A stretch of DNA of 64,000 bases from assembly GCF_048323675.1 (NCBI RefSeq), contig NZ_JBLWFK010000002.1, positions 310,001-374,000 of the forward strand, given 5' to 3'. This DNA comes from Mangrovimicrobium sp048323675 (GTDB taxonomy: Bacteria; Pseudomonadota; Gammaproteobacteria; Pseudomonadales; Halieaceae). This document shows, one piece after another, positions 26,089-36,240 of the stretch (positions within the stretch are counted from its first letter, which is position 1; the number at the start of each line of letters is the position of its first letter). The notes beneath the pieces were generated by a model. It did no database searches. It was not told the origin of the DNA and saw only the letters and a program-made list of their open reading frames with translations. The translations under genes were made by a program, and so were the position numbers.

Positions 26089-29000
26089 TCAGCTCCCGGC
26101 CGCCCCACTGGCGGCCGACCGTTTTTCCACCGCGCTGAGTACCAGCGCGGTCAGCGCAGGCAGCATGGTCAGGGTGACGACCGTGGCCCCGATAATGCCG
26201 AACATCACGATGGCGCCGACGCCGCGGTAGAGCTCGGTGCCCGCGCCGGGAATCAGCACCAGCGGCGCCAGGCCGAAAATCGTGGTTATCGTGGACATCG
26301 CGATGGGGCGCAAGCGCGCCTCCACCGCTTCTGCGACCGCTGCCACCGCGTGCATGTTTTCCTCGTTGAAATTGCCTACCGCCCGGTGAACGATCAGGAT
26401 CGGGTTGTTGACCACCGTACCCATCAGGATCAGGAAACCCAGCATGGAAATCATGTCGAAGGGCTGGACCACCGCGTTGGCGCCAACCAGCGGCAGCAGG
26501 CTGCCGACGCCGTTGAGCACGCTGAGGCCGATGATGCCCCCGGCAATGCCCAGGGGTATCGAGGTCATGATCAGCAGGGGATAGCCCCAGTGGCCGAAGA
26601 TCGCCACCAGCAGGAGGTAGATGATCAACAGGGCCACGGCGTAGTTGCTGAGCAGCGCATGGCGGGTGGCATCCAGCTGGTCCGCGGCGCCGGAAATGGA
26701 CAGCGCCACGCCCGCGGGGACCTGGCCGCGCTGGCGCAGGTATTCGACGACTTCGGTACGCACGGTTTCCACGCCGCTCTCCAGGGCGACGCTGCGCGGC
26801 GGGATGATGTTCAGGGTCACCGTGCGGTTGCCGTTCACCCGGCGCACGCTGGTGCTGTCCATGGTCTCGCTGATAGTGCTGATCGAGCCGAGCGGCAACA
26901 CGCTGCCGCTCGGCGTGTAGATAGGCAGCTGCGCGAGGCTGTCCGGTGAGGCCCCCTGTCCCGATGCGCTGTACAGGTAGATGTCGATCTTGTCATCGGC
27001 GAGGAAAAACTCGTCGACGTAGCTGCCGTCGGTGAGCGCCGCCACGGTGAAGCCGAGCTCGTCGCCGGAGAGGCCGATCTCCGCAGCGCGCTGCCAGTCC
27101 GGCCGGATTTCCAGCATCGGCTGGGCGAGGGTCAGCGAGGAGGGTTGCGACTGGATGCGCGGGTTGTCGAAGACTTCCTCCGCGCGCAGGTAGGCTGCCT
27201 CGGCCACCTTGTAGATACTGCCGAGGTCGGGGCCGGAGATGTCGAGATTGATACTGCGGGTGCCGCCGTCGTTGCTGGTGATGATCGAGCCGCGGGTGGC
27301 GAAAGCGCGCATGCCGGGATATTCGCGGTACTTGGCGCTGAGCGCGTTCATCAGGTATTCGATATCCGCCGGGTCGGTCGCCTCGGCGATTATCCGCATG
27401 GAATCCGGGTTCACCCGCATGTTCATGTAGCTTACCGAGGGCACCGGCGATGCGCCGCTGTGGAAGGCCTCCGGGTCCGTGCCCACATACTGCAGCAGCC
27501 AGTCCTGGATTTCCTGCGAGATCGCCCTCATCGTCGACAGGTTGTAGCCCGGCGGCGCGCTCATGGCGGCAAAGACCTTGGGCTCCTCGCCCTCGGGCAG
27601 GTATTCCGCAGGCGGCGTCAGGAATTCGATGATAGCCGCGCTGATCAGCACGGTGACCGCGATACAGCCGAACTGGCGCCGGCGGGTGGCGAGAATCCAG
27701 TTGACGCTGCCCAGCGTGGCGTTGCGCATGCGTTCGCCCCAGTGGCGCGCGCTGAGCTTGTCGCCGGCCGGGTTGCCATCCGCGCTCCCGGCATCGAGAC
27801 GCAGGCGCGCGGTGGCCGTCGGCAGCACCGTGATCGCCACCAGCATGGAGGCGAGGATCGCGGCGGAGATCGCGATGGCGATGTCCGAGTAGAGCTGGCC
27901 CGCTTCCTCCTTGACGAAGGCCACCGGCAGGAACACCAGTACCGTGGTCATGGTCGATGCCAGCACCGCGGGCCAGACTCTCTGCACGCCGAGAATGGCC
28001 GAGGCGCGCCGCGATGCCCCGCGCCGGCGCTCCAGTTCGATGCTCTCCAGTACCACGATACTGTTGTCGAGGGTCATGCCGATGGCGAAGGCGATCCCGG
28101 CCAGTGAGATCACGTTGATGGTCCTGCCGCTGACCAGCAGTCCGAGGAAAGCGACGATGATGCAGATCGGGATGCCCATCACGCCGACCGCCGTAGCCCG
28201 CGCCGAGCGCAGGAACAGGTACATGACCCCGAGGGCCAGCAGGCTGCCGAGGATGAGGTTTTTCCAGACGTTGCTGATCGACTCCTGCACGTAGCGCACA
28301 TCGTCAGTAATGATTTCCACCCCGAGTCCCGCCGGGTTGAGGACGTCGCGGTTGAGTGGCTCGATCAGGGCGAGGACCTCGCGCTTGATGTCGATGACGT
28401 TGGACCCGGCCTCGCGACGGATCGCCATGAACAGGTTTTCCGAACCGTTGAAGGAGGTCAGGCTGCGCTGCTCGAAATGGTCCAGGCGCACCTCGGCGAC
28501 GTCCGCGAGACGGATGATCGCGTCGCCGCGGCGGGCGAGGATCAGCTGGCGCATGTCGTCGAGGTCCTCGAAGCGGCCGATGGTGCGCAACAGGTACTGG
28601 CGTTTGCCGGATTCCAGCTCGCCGCCCGAGCGGTCGCGGTTGCGGCTGCGAATGGCGTTGCGCACGTCGTTGAGGCTGAGCTGGCGCTGGGCGAGCCGGG
28701 CCGGGTCGATGAGGACCTGGATCTGGCGTTCCGCACCGCCGAAGACACTCACCTCGGAGACACCGCGCACCTGCGAGAGCACCGGCTTGACGTTGTCCTC
28801 GACAAAGTCCAGCTGCAGGTTGATGTCCAGCTGCCGCGGATTTCCCGGCAGCGGCGAGATACTGAAGAACATGAAGGAGTTGGCGGAAAACGAATTGGCG
28901 TAGATCCGCGGCTCGTCCGCGCTCTCCGGATAGGAGGGCACCTGGGAGAGCGCGTTGTTTACCCGGATCATCATGTCGGTGATGTCGGTGCCAAAGGGAA

Positions 29001-29277
29001 ATTCCAGTTCGATTTCTGCACTGCCGCTGCGTGCGGTGGCGAGGATGCGCGACAGGTTGGGCAGGTTGCGCAGGTATTCCTCCTGCTCGATCAGGATTTC
29101 CTTTTCGACATCCTGTGGGGTGGCGCCGGGCCAGTTGGTGCGCACGCTGATCACCCGGACATCGAGGTCGGGAATCATCTGTACCGGAATCCGGGTGGCG
29201 GCGACGATGCCGAGCACGCAAATGATCAGCGTAACGACTGTGGTCAGGATGCCGCGCTGGACAATGGCTTCGAACAC
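26089..29277 (-). CDS. RND family efflux transporter permease
   Basis: A 1062-residue inner-membrane pump of the RND superfamily, with twelve membrane helices in two repeated halves and two large periplasmic loops. Conserved signs are the N-terminal RIPVQMIPDLDV and TM4 GMTLDNSIVVLE. It forms a tripartite pump with the periplasmic adaptor at 29283 and an outer-membrane factor, which is not in the window. The GTG start at 29277 has GGAGG eight bases upstream; the open frame runs on to 30078 but that part overlaps the adaptor in another frame. Drugs, bile-like or other amphiphiles are likely substrates. Confidence 0.93.
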   Translation of the reverse strand: MFEAIVQRGILTTVVTLIICVLGIVAATRIPVQMIPDLDVRVISVRTNWPGATPQDVEKEILIEQEEYLRNLPNLSRILATARSGSAEIELEFPFGTDITDMMIRVNNALSQVPSYPESADEPRIYANSFSANSFMFFSISPLPGNPRQLDINLQLDFVEDNVKPVLSQVRGVSEVSVFGGAERQIQVLIDPARLAQRQLSLNDVRNAIRSRNRDRSGGELESGKRQYLLRTIGRFEDLDDMRQLILARRGDAIIRLADVAEVRLDHFEQRSLTSFNGSENLFMAIRREAGSNVIDIKREVLALIEPLNRDVLNPAGLGVEIITDDVRYVQESISNVWKNLILGSLLALGVMYLFLRSARATAVGVMGIPICIIVAFLGLLVSGRTINVISLAGIAFAIGMTLDNSIVVLESIELERRRGASRRASAILGVQRVWPAVLASTMTTVLVFLPVAFVKEEAGQLYSDIAIAISAAILASMLVAITVLPTATARLRLDAGSADGNPAGDKLSARHWGERMRNATLGSVNWILATRRRQFGCIAVTVLISAAIIEFLTPPAEYLPEGEEPKVFAAMSAPPGYNLSTMRAISQEIQDWLLQYVGTDPEAFHSGASPVPSVSYMNMRVNPDSMRIIAEATDPADIEYLMNALSAKYREYPGMRAFATRGSIITSNDGGTRSINLDISGPDLGSIYKVAEAAYLRAEEVFDNPRIQSQPSSLTLAQPMLEIRPDWQRAAEIGLSGDELGFTVAALTDGSYVDEFFLADDKIDIYLYSASGQGASPDSLAQLPIYTPSGSVLPLGSISTISETMDSTSVRRVNGNRTVTLNIIPPRSVALESGVETVRTEVVEYLRQRGQVPAGVALSISGAADQLDATRHALLSNYAVALLIIYLLLVAIFGHWGYPLLIMTSIPLGIAGGIIGLSVLNGVGSLLPLVGANAVVQPFDMISMLGFLILMGTVVNNPILIVHRAVGNFNEENMHAVAAVAEAVEARLRPIAMSTITTIFGLAPLVLIPGAGTELYRGVGAIVMFGIIGATVVTLTMLPALTALVLSAVEKRSAASGAAGS

Positions 29278-29282
29278 GCCGC

Positions 29283-30377
29283 CTACCTCCCGCCTACCAC
29301 GCGTACCCGCTGGCCGTCGGCCAGCGCCTCGTTGCCCTGCACGACAACCTGCGCCCCGGCCTGCAGGCCGCCGAGAATCTCGACGCGGCCATCGAAACTG
29401 GCGCCGGTCTGGACCACATTTTCGCGCGCCACCTGTCCGTCGCTGCCGGTTTCCACGGTCCACACCAGGACCCGGCCATCGGGGTAGTTCAGGGTGGCGT
29501 CGCGGGGGACGGTCAGGCCGTCCTCGCGCTCGGGAATTCGCAGGCTGGCGTACGCGGCCATCCCGGGTATCAGCAGGGCATCGGTAGCGCCGGGCGCCAC
29601 GCGCAGGAGGAACGTGCGGGCTCCGGGGTCGGTCACCGGGACAATGGTCTGTACCTTGCCGGCAAAGCGCTCGCCGGGGTGCGCCTGCAGGCTGAACTCC
29701 ACGGGCGCATCGGGTGTCAGTGCGGCGAGATACTCGCCGGCAACCGCGAAGTCCAGGCGCAGGCCTTCGGTGGCTACCAGTTCCAGCACTCCCTGACCCT
29801 GGTTGATCCATTCCCCGGGGTCGGTGAGCTTGCTGCTGATGACACCTGCGAAGGGGGCTCGCAGGCTGTGGCGTTCGAGCAGGGCGTGCTGGTAGCCCGC
29901 GTCCGCGCTGGCCCGGTCGAGTGCGGCCTGGTCCTGGGCGACTTCGGCTTCCAGCGAGCGTACCGCGGTCTCGGCGATACTCTGTTGCGGCGCGAGGCGC
30001 TGGGCTTCGCGCAGGCGCCGCTCGGCATCGGCCAGTTCGCTGGCAACCTGCTTGCGCTGGGCTTCCGCGGCGCGCCACAGGTACTCGGCGGGTTCGCTGT
30101 CCAGTTCCAGCAGCAGGTCGCCGGCTTCCACCTGGCTGCCTTCGTCGACCAGCAGGCGCATCACCAGGCCACTGGTCGCCGGGGACAGCTGCGCAACATG
30201 GGGCGAGGTGACACTGCCGGTTACCCGTACTTCGCGGAATATGGCCTGTTGCCTGACGCTGTCGACAGCGACCGGAACGCCGTCGTCGGCGCTGCCGGCT
30301 GCAGGCAAGCCGAACAGGGCAAACAACAGGGCTGATGAGAAAAGCAGGCGGGACAGGCGGGAAGGAAAGGTGCTCAT
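29283..30377 (-). CDS. RND efflux periplasmic adaptor (membrane fusion protein)
   Basis: A 364-residue exported adaptor with a signal sequence (LLFSSALLFALFGLPAAGSA), a lipoyl-type half (VDEGSQVEAGDLLLELDSEP), a helical hairpin about residues 100-160, the second lipoyl half, and a beta-barrel and C-terminal domain. It couples the RND pump to an outer-membrane channel. It lies six bases before the pump gene. There is no lipobox cysteine, so it is soluble or membrane-tethered by its signal. Confidence 0.93.
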   Translation of the reverse strand: MSTFPSRLSRLLFSSALLFALFGLPAAGSADDGVPVAVDSVRQQAIFREVRVTGSVTSPHVAQLSPATSGLVMRLLVDEGSQVEAGDLLLELDSEPAEYLWRAAEAQRKQVASELADAERRLREAQRLAPQQSIAETAVRSLEAEVAQDQAALDRASADAGYQHALLERHSLRAPFAGVISSKLTDPGEWINQGQGVLELVATEGLRLDFAVAGEYLAALTPDAPVEFSLQAHPGERFAGKVQTIVPVTDPGARTFLLRVAPGATDALLIPGMAAYASLRIPEREDGLTVPRDATLNYPDGRVLVWTVETGSDGQVARENVVQTGASFDGRVEILGGLQAGAQVVVQGNEALADGQRVRVVGGR

Positions 30378-30557
30378 GCGGATGGCGACGGCCCGGTTAT
30401 TGGAATTGGTCGGTCGACTACTTTAGCAGTGATAAGCGGCGCGTTGGAACCGGGTCGGTCCTGTTGCGCAGGGGATTTCGCCGATGTTCGACGGGTTGAT
30501 TGCAGTTTGTCGCGACAGGCGACACTATTGTGGCCAACCTGGAAACGAGTGAGACGA

Positions 30558-31922
30558 ATGTCCGCGAGTGCGCGTCCTCCGACACTGGATGACCTGCTTC
30601 ACATCAGCCGCCGCCTGGAGGCGGACCGGTCGCTGAGTCCCGCAGTACTGCGCCAGCGTGACCATGCGATCGGCCAGCAGTGCCAGCAGCGCAAGCCTCT
30701 CGACGCGTTGCTGTTCTGGCTGGACAATGTCGACGACCGCACGGCACCGGAGCCACCGGCGCTCCACCTGCGGGAAAAGCAGTGGGCGCTGCTGTTCCGC
30801 CTGCTGGCGCTGGCCCTCGGCGCCAGTGGCATGGCCGGATTCCTGCTGGCCAGCGAACGGGCCCTGGTCAACGTACCCCTGTTTCTCCTGGTGTTCGTGC
30901 TGCTGCAATTCCTGCTCTGCCTGGTGGCGGTGTGGATGACATTCACCACCCTGCGCGGTCGACCCCTGCAGGGGCTGCCGTTCAACCCGGCACGGCTGCT
31001 ATCGCGCAAGGCCCTGCCGCAAGGGCGGATACTGCGTGAAGCGGGCAGTGTGACCCGCCTGCTGGCGCTGCGTTACGGGCAGGAGTTGGGCGCGCTGTTT
31101 GCCGCCGGGGCGGTTGCGGCTTTGCTGCTGTTGCTGGCGGTGACCGACTTCAGTTTTGTCTGGGGTTCGACGTTCAGTATCAGTGACCAGGCGGTCGCCG
31201 GGCTGACCCGGGCGCTCGCAACCCCCTGGGCGCAGGTATTCCCCGAGGCCGTGGTGTCACCACAGCTGATCGCCGACACCCGTTTTCACCCCGCTCAGGC
31301 CGACCTCGGCGCGATGGCTGCGGCCAGCCGGCGCGGCTGGTGGCCCTTCCTGTTTGCCTGCCTGCTGTTCTATACCCTGCTGCCGCGGGTGCTGCTCTGG
31401 CTCGTCTGCCTGTGGGGATTTCGCCGCCAGTTGCGCGCCAGCCTGCTCGCCTGGCCCGGCGCCTCCTCGGTGCTGGCGCGGATGCGGGCGCCAGTCGTGG
31501 AGACGCGTGCCGAGGCCCCGGTTCACGGCGCGCATCCGCCGCCGCATTTCGACAATGCAGTTGTGATCGACTGGGCGGGGGCGCTGGAAAACGCGGGACC
31601 TGAAGTGCTGGCGGACCTTCCCCTCGCGGGCGCCCAGGTGGCCGGTCTGGGCTCGCCGGCGGAGGATGTCGCGGCAGTCAGCGCGGTGAACGGCTCCGGC
31701 GCACAAAAACTGCTGGTGGCCGTGCGCGGCTGGGAGCCGCCGATGGCCGACCTCGCCGATGTGCTGCGCGAAGTGACCGGCATCGACGATTGCACCCTGT
31801 TGCTGGTCAACCTGCCCGGTCGAACGCTCAGCGCGGCGCAGCTTGCCGACTGGCAGCGTTTTTCCAGTAGCCTGCCATTCTCCCGGAATACTGCGGAGCA
31901 ACTCGACGAGGTCGCGGCGTGA
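30558..31922 (+). CDS. DUF2868 family membrane protein
   Basis: A 454-residue protein of the DUF2868 family. It has two N-terminal membrane segments (about residues 81-125) and one or two more in the middle, and a hydrophilic C-terminal part. No catalytic motif is known. Its stop overlaps the start of the DUF3482 GTPase gene by four bases, and the two families occur as neighbours in many gammaproteobacteria, so they probably act together at the membrane. The ATG at 30558 is chosen because translation upstream of it is not conserved-looking. Confidence 0.88.
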   Translation: MSASARPPTLDDLLHISRRLEADRSLSPAVLRQRDHAIGQQCQQRKPLDALLFWLDNVDDRTAPEPPALHLREKQWALLFRLLALALGASGMAGFLLASERALVNVPLFLLVFVLLQFLLCLVAVWMTFTTLRGRPLQGLPFNPARLLSRKALPQGRILREAGSVTRLLALRYGQELGALFAAGAVAALLLLLAVTDFSFVWGSTFSISDQAVAGLTRALATPWAQVFPEAVVSPQLIADTRFHPAQADLGAMAAASRRGWWPFLFACLLFYTLLPRVLLWLVCLWGFRRQLRASLLAWPGASSVLARMRAPVVETRAEAPVHGAHPPPHFDNAVVIDWAGALENAGPEVLADLPLAGAQVAGLGSPAEDVAAVSAVNGSGAQKLLVAVRGWEPPMADLADVLREVTGIDDCTLLLVNLPGRTLSAAQLADWQRFSSSLPFSRNTAEQLDEVAA

Positions 31923-33331
31923 CCCGGCGAGAGTCCATCCCGGCCTTCGCCGTGGTCGGGCGGCCCAACAAGGGCAAGTCATCAGTGGTCGCGACACTGG
32001 CGCGGGACGACTCGGTGCACATTGCGGCGGCCGCCGGTTCGACCCGCGAGGTCCGCCGCTTTCCCATGCGGGTGGACGGGGAGACCCTCTATGAACTGGT
32101 CGACACGCCCGGAATCCAGCGTGCGCGCCAGGTGCTGGCGTGGTTGCGCGAACACTGCGGCGACGCCTCGGAGCGGCCCGCGACAGTGCGCGATTTCCTG
32201 CAGCAGCACGCAAAGGACCCGCAGTACAGCGACGAGGTGCAGGCTCTCGGGCCGCTGGTCGAGGGCGCCGGAATCATCTATGTAGTCGACGGATCGGTGC
32301 CCTTCGGCGCCGATTACGAGGCGGAAATGGAAATCCTGCGCTGGACCGGGCGACCCAGCCTGGCCCTGGTCAATCCCATCGAGAACAGCGATTTTGTCGA
32401 GCAGTGGACTGCGGGGCTCGGCCAGTACTTCCAGACGGTCCGGGTGTTCGACGCCCACCGCGCGGAGCACCGCAAGCAGCTGGAGCTGCTGACACTGTTC
32501 GGACACCTCGACCCCGAGTGGCAGCAGCCCCTGCAGCGCGCCGTCGAGGTGCTCGAGGCGGATCGCCAGCGCCAGCACCTCGAGGCCGCGGAGGCCATCT
32601 GCGAGCTGATCATCGACGGCATCACCTACAGCGTCAGCCAGGCGCTGCCGGACGGCGCTCCGGAGGCGCCAGTAAGGACCCTGCTGTTCAATCGCTACCA
32701 GCGCCACCTGATCCGCCGCGAACGGGAATGCCGGTCGCGGGTCGAGGAGCTGTTCTACTATCGCGACCTGAAAACCGCGGAGACCGGCATGGCATTCGAC
32801 GAGGAGGAGCTGTTCGCCCAGGAAAACTGGTACCTGTGGGGCCTGTCCCAGCGGCAGCTGTTGCTGGCGGCGGGGGCCGCCGGGGGCATTGCCGGAGGCG
32901 GCGCGGGGGCGGTGGTGGACGGCATGACCGCCGGCTTGTCCCACGGGCTGGGAACCCTGTTGGGCGGTATCGGCGGCGCTGTCGCCTCGGCCCGGGGCGT
33001 GCTGAAACGCGGCGACGATATCGCCCGCTGGAAACTCAGTGGCGTCCCCACGGGGGGACACAAGCTGGTCTACGGCCCCTCGCGCAACCTCAATTTCCCC
33101 TTCGTGCTGCTGGGCCGCGCGCTACAGCATCACCGCATGGTGAGCCAGCGAACCCACGCCGTGCGCGGCACCCTTAAGCTCGCCGAGCCGGCGCTGGACT
33201 GGCTGGACGAGGCGGGCAGGCGCCAGCTCGCGGTGATCTTCGAGGACCTGCGCCGCGGGCGGAAGCTGGAGCAGCGCCGCGCCCAACTGGTGGGCCTGGT
33301 GCAGGGCTGGTGTACGGCGGTGGACAGCTGA
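31919..33331 (+). CDS. GTPase with DUF3482 domain
   Basis: A 470-residue Ras-like GTPase of the Era/TrmE group with G1 GRPNKGKS (14-21), G2 region STREV and G3 DTPG (62-65). The G4 NKxD motif is degenerate (VNPIEN), so guanine specificity may be altered. The C-terminal part has the DUF3482 domain with a glycine-rich hydrophobic stretch (GGIAGGGAGAVVDGM) that could insert in the membrane. GTG start inside the preceding gene (overlap of four bases) shows translational coupling to DUF2868. Cellular role is unknown. Confidence 0.88.
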   Translation: MTRRESIPAFAVVGRPNKGKSSVVATLARDDSVHIAAAAGSTREVRRFPMRVDGETLYELVDTPGIQRARQVLAWLREHCGDASERPATVRDFLQQHAKDPQYSDEVQALGPLVEGAGIIYVVDGSVPFGADYEAEMEILRWTGRPSLALVNPIENSDFVEQWTAGLGQYFQTVRVFDAHRAEHRKQLELLTLFGHLDPEWQQPLQRAVEVLEADRQRQHLEAAEAICELIIDGITYSVSQALPDGAPEAPVRTLLFNRYQRHLIRRERECRSRVEELFYYRDLKTAETGMAFDEEELFAQENWYLWGLSQRQLLLAAGAAGGIAGGGAGAVVDGMTAGLSHGLGTLLGGIGGAVASARGVLKRGDDIARWKLSGVPTGGHKLVYGPSRNLNFPFVLLGRALQHHRMVSQRTHAVRGTLKLAEPALDWLDEAGRRQLAVIFEDLRRGRKLEQRRAQLVGLVQGWCTAVDS

Positions 33332-33339
33332 GGCCTGGC

Positions 33340-34299
33340 TCAGGCCATCAACTCCCGCAGGCGCTGGTCGATCCAGCCGGTAAAGCGCCAGTTCTGGATA
33401 AACCCGCAATGTCCGCCGTGTTGCGGCGTCTCCAGCGTCAGGCAGGGCGACTGGGCCAGCTTGGGCAGGTCGACAGCGGGGATCATCGGGTCGTCCAGGC
33501 TGAGGATGATATGGGTGGGTACGGCGAGACCGGCCAGGGTGTCACCGGTTACCGCGTAGGCGTCGAAATAGCGGTCGACTGCGGCAAACTCGGTAAAACG
33601 CGGCACGAAGTAGTTGTTCATTGCCTCCAGGCTGTGCAGTTTGAGCAGGTCGCTGCCGTAGCCCAGGTCGGGGAAGTGCTGCAGTTTGAGGCTCAGGGAC
33701 TTTTTCCAGCGGCGCAGGAAGTACTGGTGATAGATGAAACTGCCTTCCATCAGGCGCTGCATGGTATGGGCGGGTTCCAGCACCGGACAGATCGTCACGA
33801 CCCGCTCCAGGGAGATACCGGCCGCGGGAGCCCGGGCGGCGACCCTCAGCGCAAAGTTGCCGCCGAGGGAATGGCCGGCCAGGAAGGTGCGTTCGTGGGG
33901 GAAGCGGCGCTGGATTTCCGCGACTGCATCGACCACTTCCTGCAGGCGCGCCGAGTGGTACAGCTCGCGGTTCAGCGCGTGGCTGGGGCCGTGATCGCGC
34001 AGGTGCAGGCGAAACACGGAGAACCCGGCGTTATACAGGGTCTGTGCGTTTGACAGGAGGTAGGGCGAGTTGCCGCTGCCTTCCCAGCCGTGCAGCAGGA
34101 TGGCCAGCTTTTCGCCGCCCCGCGGGTTGAAGAAGCCGTGCAGGCGGACATCACCGCTGCAATCGAGAACGACATCCCCGGCGGCGGCGCGAAAGCCGCG
34201 GGTACGCCACAGCAGCGGCAGTTTGCGCGGTGCGGTGCTGGCCAGCAGGGTCTGGGCATGGGGATTGCGCAACAGCGCAGGCGGTGTGAAAGCGGACAT
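33340..34299 (-). CDS. YheT-like alpha/beta hydrolase
   Basis: A 319-residue soluble hydrolase of the YheT/UPF0017 group. The start has the family sequence NPHAQTLLAS, the oxyanion loop is LLHGWEGSGNSPY, the nucleophile is in GHSLGGN, the acid is in LDDPMIP and the histidine in GGHCGF. Relatives act on acyl esters. Its ATG overlaps the stop of the symporter gene upstream (ATGA). Confidence 0.9.
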   Translation of the reverse strand: MSAFTPPALLRNPHAQTLLASTAPRKLPLLWRTRGFRAAAGDVVLDCSGDVRLHGFFNPRGGEKLAILLHGWEGSGNSPYLLSNAQTLYNAGFSVFRLHLRDHGPSHALNRELYHSARLQEVVDAVAEIQRRFPHERTFLAGHSLGGNFALRVAARAPAAGISLERVVTICPVLEPAHTMQRLMEGSFIYHQYFLRRWKKSLSLKLQHFPDLGYGSDLLKLHSLEAMNNYFVPRFTEFAAVDRYFDAYAVTGDTLAGLAVPTHIILSLDDPMIPAVDLPKLAQSPCLTLETPQHGGHCGFIQNWRFTGWIDQRLRELMA

Positions 34300-35846
34300 C
34301 AGGCGAACTGGAGCAAGGTACAGACCAGCAATATCAAAACCGTCATCGCCGCCAATTGCAAGCCCTGTCGCCGGGGTACCCACAGCGGGAAGCCGGCGCT
34401 GGGCAGGATCAGCCTGCCCAGTCCCACTGCCACGGCGCAGAGCCACCCGGCGAGGAAGCCGCTGACGTTCCACCACAGCCATGAAACCTGGGGAAGCTGT
34501 GCCCAGATCAGCAGGTTGCAGGCGAGTCCGCCGAGAAAGCCCGCGATGGCGGCGCGCTGGCCGAGGGCCGGCCACAGGATCGCCAGGGTGAACAGCATCA
34601 GCAGGGGACCGTTGGCCATCGAGCCGACCTTGTTGATCGCCTCCAGCACGGTGGGGGCGATGCGCTCTACCTGGAAGGAAAAGGCCACCGCGAACAGGCC
34701 CCAGCCGAGGGTGGCGAGCTTGGACAGCAGGAACAGGCGCTTCTCCGGCAGTGGGCGGAAGCGGGCGATGAAATCCTCCACGGTGCCGGCGGACAGGCTG
34801 TTGAGCGCGGAGTCGATAGAGGACATGGCGGCTGCGAACAGGCCGACAATGGCGAGACCGGCGAGGCCCGCGGGGAAGTTGGCGGCGACGAAAGCCGGGA
34901 ACACCAGGTTCAGGTTGGGGCTGCCGGCAGCGGTGTGCGGCAGCGCGGCGACAAAACCGGGGTGCTCCACGGCGTAGGCCGCCAGCCCGAGTCCGACCAG
35001 GCAGTAGGCCAGTACCAGCGGAAAGCGCAGGACCCCGTTGAGGACGAGAATCCGGTAGAGCTGGGACTCGTCGCGGGCGCTCTGCAGGCGCTGGGCCTGG
35101 CTCTGGTCGCAACCGTAATAGGCGGTGTACAGGAACAGTCCGCCCAGCAGCATCGGCCAGAAACCGTAGTTGTTGCCGGAGCTGAGACCCCAGTCGTCCA
35201 ACAGGGGGCGGGTGCGGTCGGCCAGGCTGTGCCAGTGCAGGGACAGTGGCTCCGCCAGCCAGAACAGGGCCAGGAACACCGCCGCCAGCAGCAGTGCCAT
35301 CTGCAGGACATCGGAGATCACCACCGCGCGCATACCGCCCAGCACGTCGTAGGTGATGGTAATCCCCATCAGGAGCAGGACCGCCGCAGTGAAGGGAATT
35401 CCGGTAATCAGGCCGATGACCGCGGCGACACCGTATACGGTGACCCCGGTCGCGACACCGCGAAAAAACAGGAAGCAGGCGCTGGCCAGCAGGCGGGCCT
35501 GCAGCCCGAGGCGCTTTTCCAGGTAGGCGTAGATGGAAATGGAGCGGCTGCGATAAATGGGCAGGAACAGTGCGCACAGCAGCAACATGGCCAGCGGCAC
35601 CGCCAGTTCGTACTGCAACCAGAGCAGGCCACCGCCTGCCGAGAAACCGACGAACGCTGGCGCGCCGAGCAGGGAGTTGGTGGAGCACTGGGTGGCGATG
35701 ATCGAACCCGCCAGCGCCCAGCCGGGGAGGCGGTGGCCGCCGAGGTAATAGTCTTCGCGTGAGGTCTGGCGCTGGCCCAGGTAAAAGGCCAGCGCCAGCA
35801 TACCGGCGAGATAGGCGCCGAGCACTGTCCAGTCAAGGAATTGCAT
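34299..35846 (-). CDS. SSS family sodium:solute symporter
   Basis: A 515-residue inner-membrane transporter with about thirteen helices. The N-terminal part FYLGQRQTSREDYYLGGH and the block GSIIATQCSTNSLLGAPAF are typical of the SSS family (proline, glucose, choline, pantothenate types). It uses the sodium gradient to take up an organic solute whose identity cannot be read here. It is followed without a gap by the YheT-like hydrolase in the same operon. Confidence 0.9.
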   Translation of the reverse strand: MQFLDWTVLGAYLAGMLALAFYLGQRQTSREDYYLGGHRLPGWALAGSIIATQCSTNSLLGAPAFVGFSAGGGLLWLQYELAVPLAMLLLCALFLPIYRSRSISIYAYLEKRLGLQARLLASACFLFFRGVATGVTVYGVAAVIGLITGIPFTAAVLLLMGITITYDVLGGMRAVVISDVLQMALLLAAVFLALFWLAEPLSLHWHSLADRTRPLLDDWGLSSGNNYGFWPMLLGGLFLYTAYYGCDQSQAQRLQSARDESQLYRILVLNGVLRFPLVLAYCLVGLGLAAYAVEHPGFVAALPHTAAGSPNLNLVFPAFVAANFPAGLAGLAIVGLFAAAMSSIDSALNSLSAGTVEDFIARFRPLPEKRLFLLSKLATLGWGLFAVAFSFQVERIAPTVLEAINKVGSMANGPLLMLFTLAILWPALGQRAAIAGFLGGLACNLLIWAQLPQVSWLWWNVSGFLAGWLCAVAVGLGRLILPSAGFPLWVPRRQGLQLAAMTVLILLVCTLLQFA

Positions 35847-35922
35847 AGGGACAGTCTAGCGCAGAAAAGGTCCCCTTTGCCCGCCCGGGCACTGCCGCGG
35901 TGTTATACCCGGCGCTGGCAGC

Positions 35923-36240
35923 TCAATTCTGTTGCGGCAGGTAGCCGGTGGACTTGGCGGATTGCAGGCGGCGCTGGTTGGCGGAGGCGTAGTCGCTGCC
36001 GTCCTTGCTGGTGTCGCGGTCGCTGTTCCAGGTGCCGGTCTGTCGGGCTGTTGCGCCGCGATTGAAATTGACCGGGTCGACGCGGACTTTCTCGCCGGGA
36101 GCTGCGTCCGGGCAGGCCTTGTCGGTAAAGGTCTTTTTCCCGGTCTGGGGGTCGACACAGATAAACACGCCGGCGTGGGAGGCCAGTGGCAGGGCCAGTA
36201 GCGTTGCCAGGGCGATAAGAGTGATCCTGGGATAGCGCAT
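35923..36240 (-). CDS. DUF4124 domain exported protein
   Basis: A 105-residue periplasmic protein with a signal sequence (LIALATLLALPLASHA) and then the DUF4124 core VFICVDPQTGKKTFTDKACP with two cysteines. The rest is polar and probably disordered. The function of DUF4124 is unknown; it is common in gammaproteobacterial envelope proteins. The ATG at 36240 is preceded by GGGGATT; a longer frame starts at 36276. Confidence 0.82.
   Translation of the reverse strand: MRYPRITLIALATLLALPLASHAGVFICVDPQTGKKTFTDKACPDAAPGEKVRVDPVNFNRGATARQTGTWNSDRDTSKDGSDYASANQRRLQSAKSTGYLPQQN

Noticed and set aside
29278..30078. An N-terminal extension of the RND pump frame
   Set aside because: It overlaps the periplasmic adaptor gene in another frame, is Arg/Pro-rich, and the family start is at 29277 with a ribosome site.
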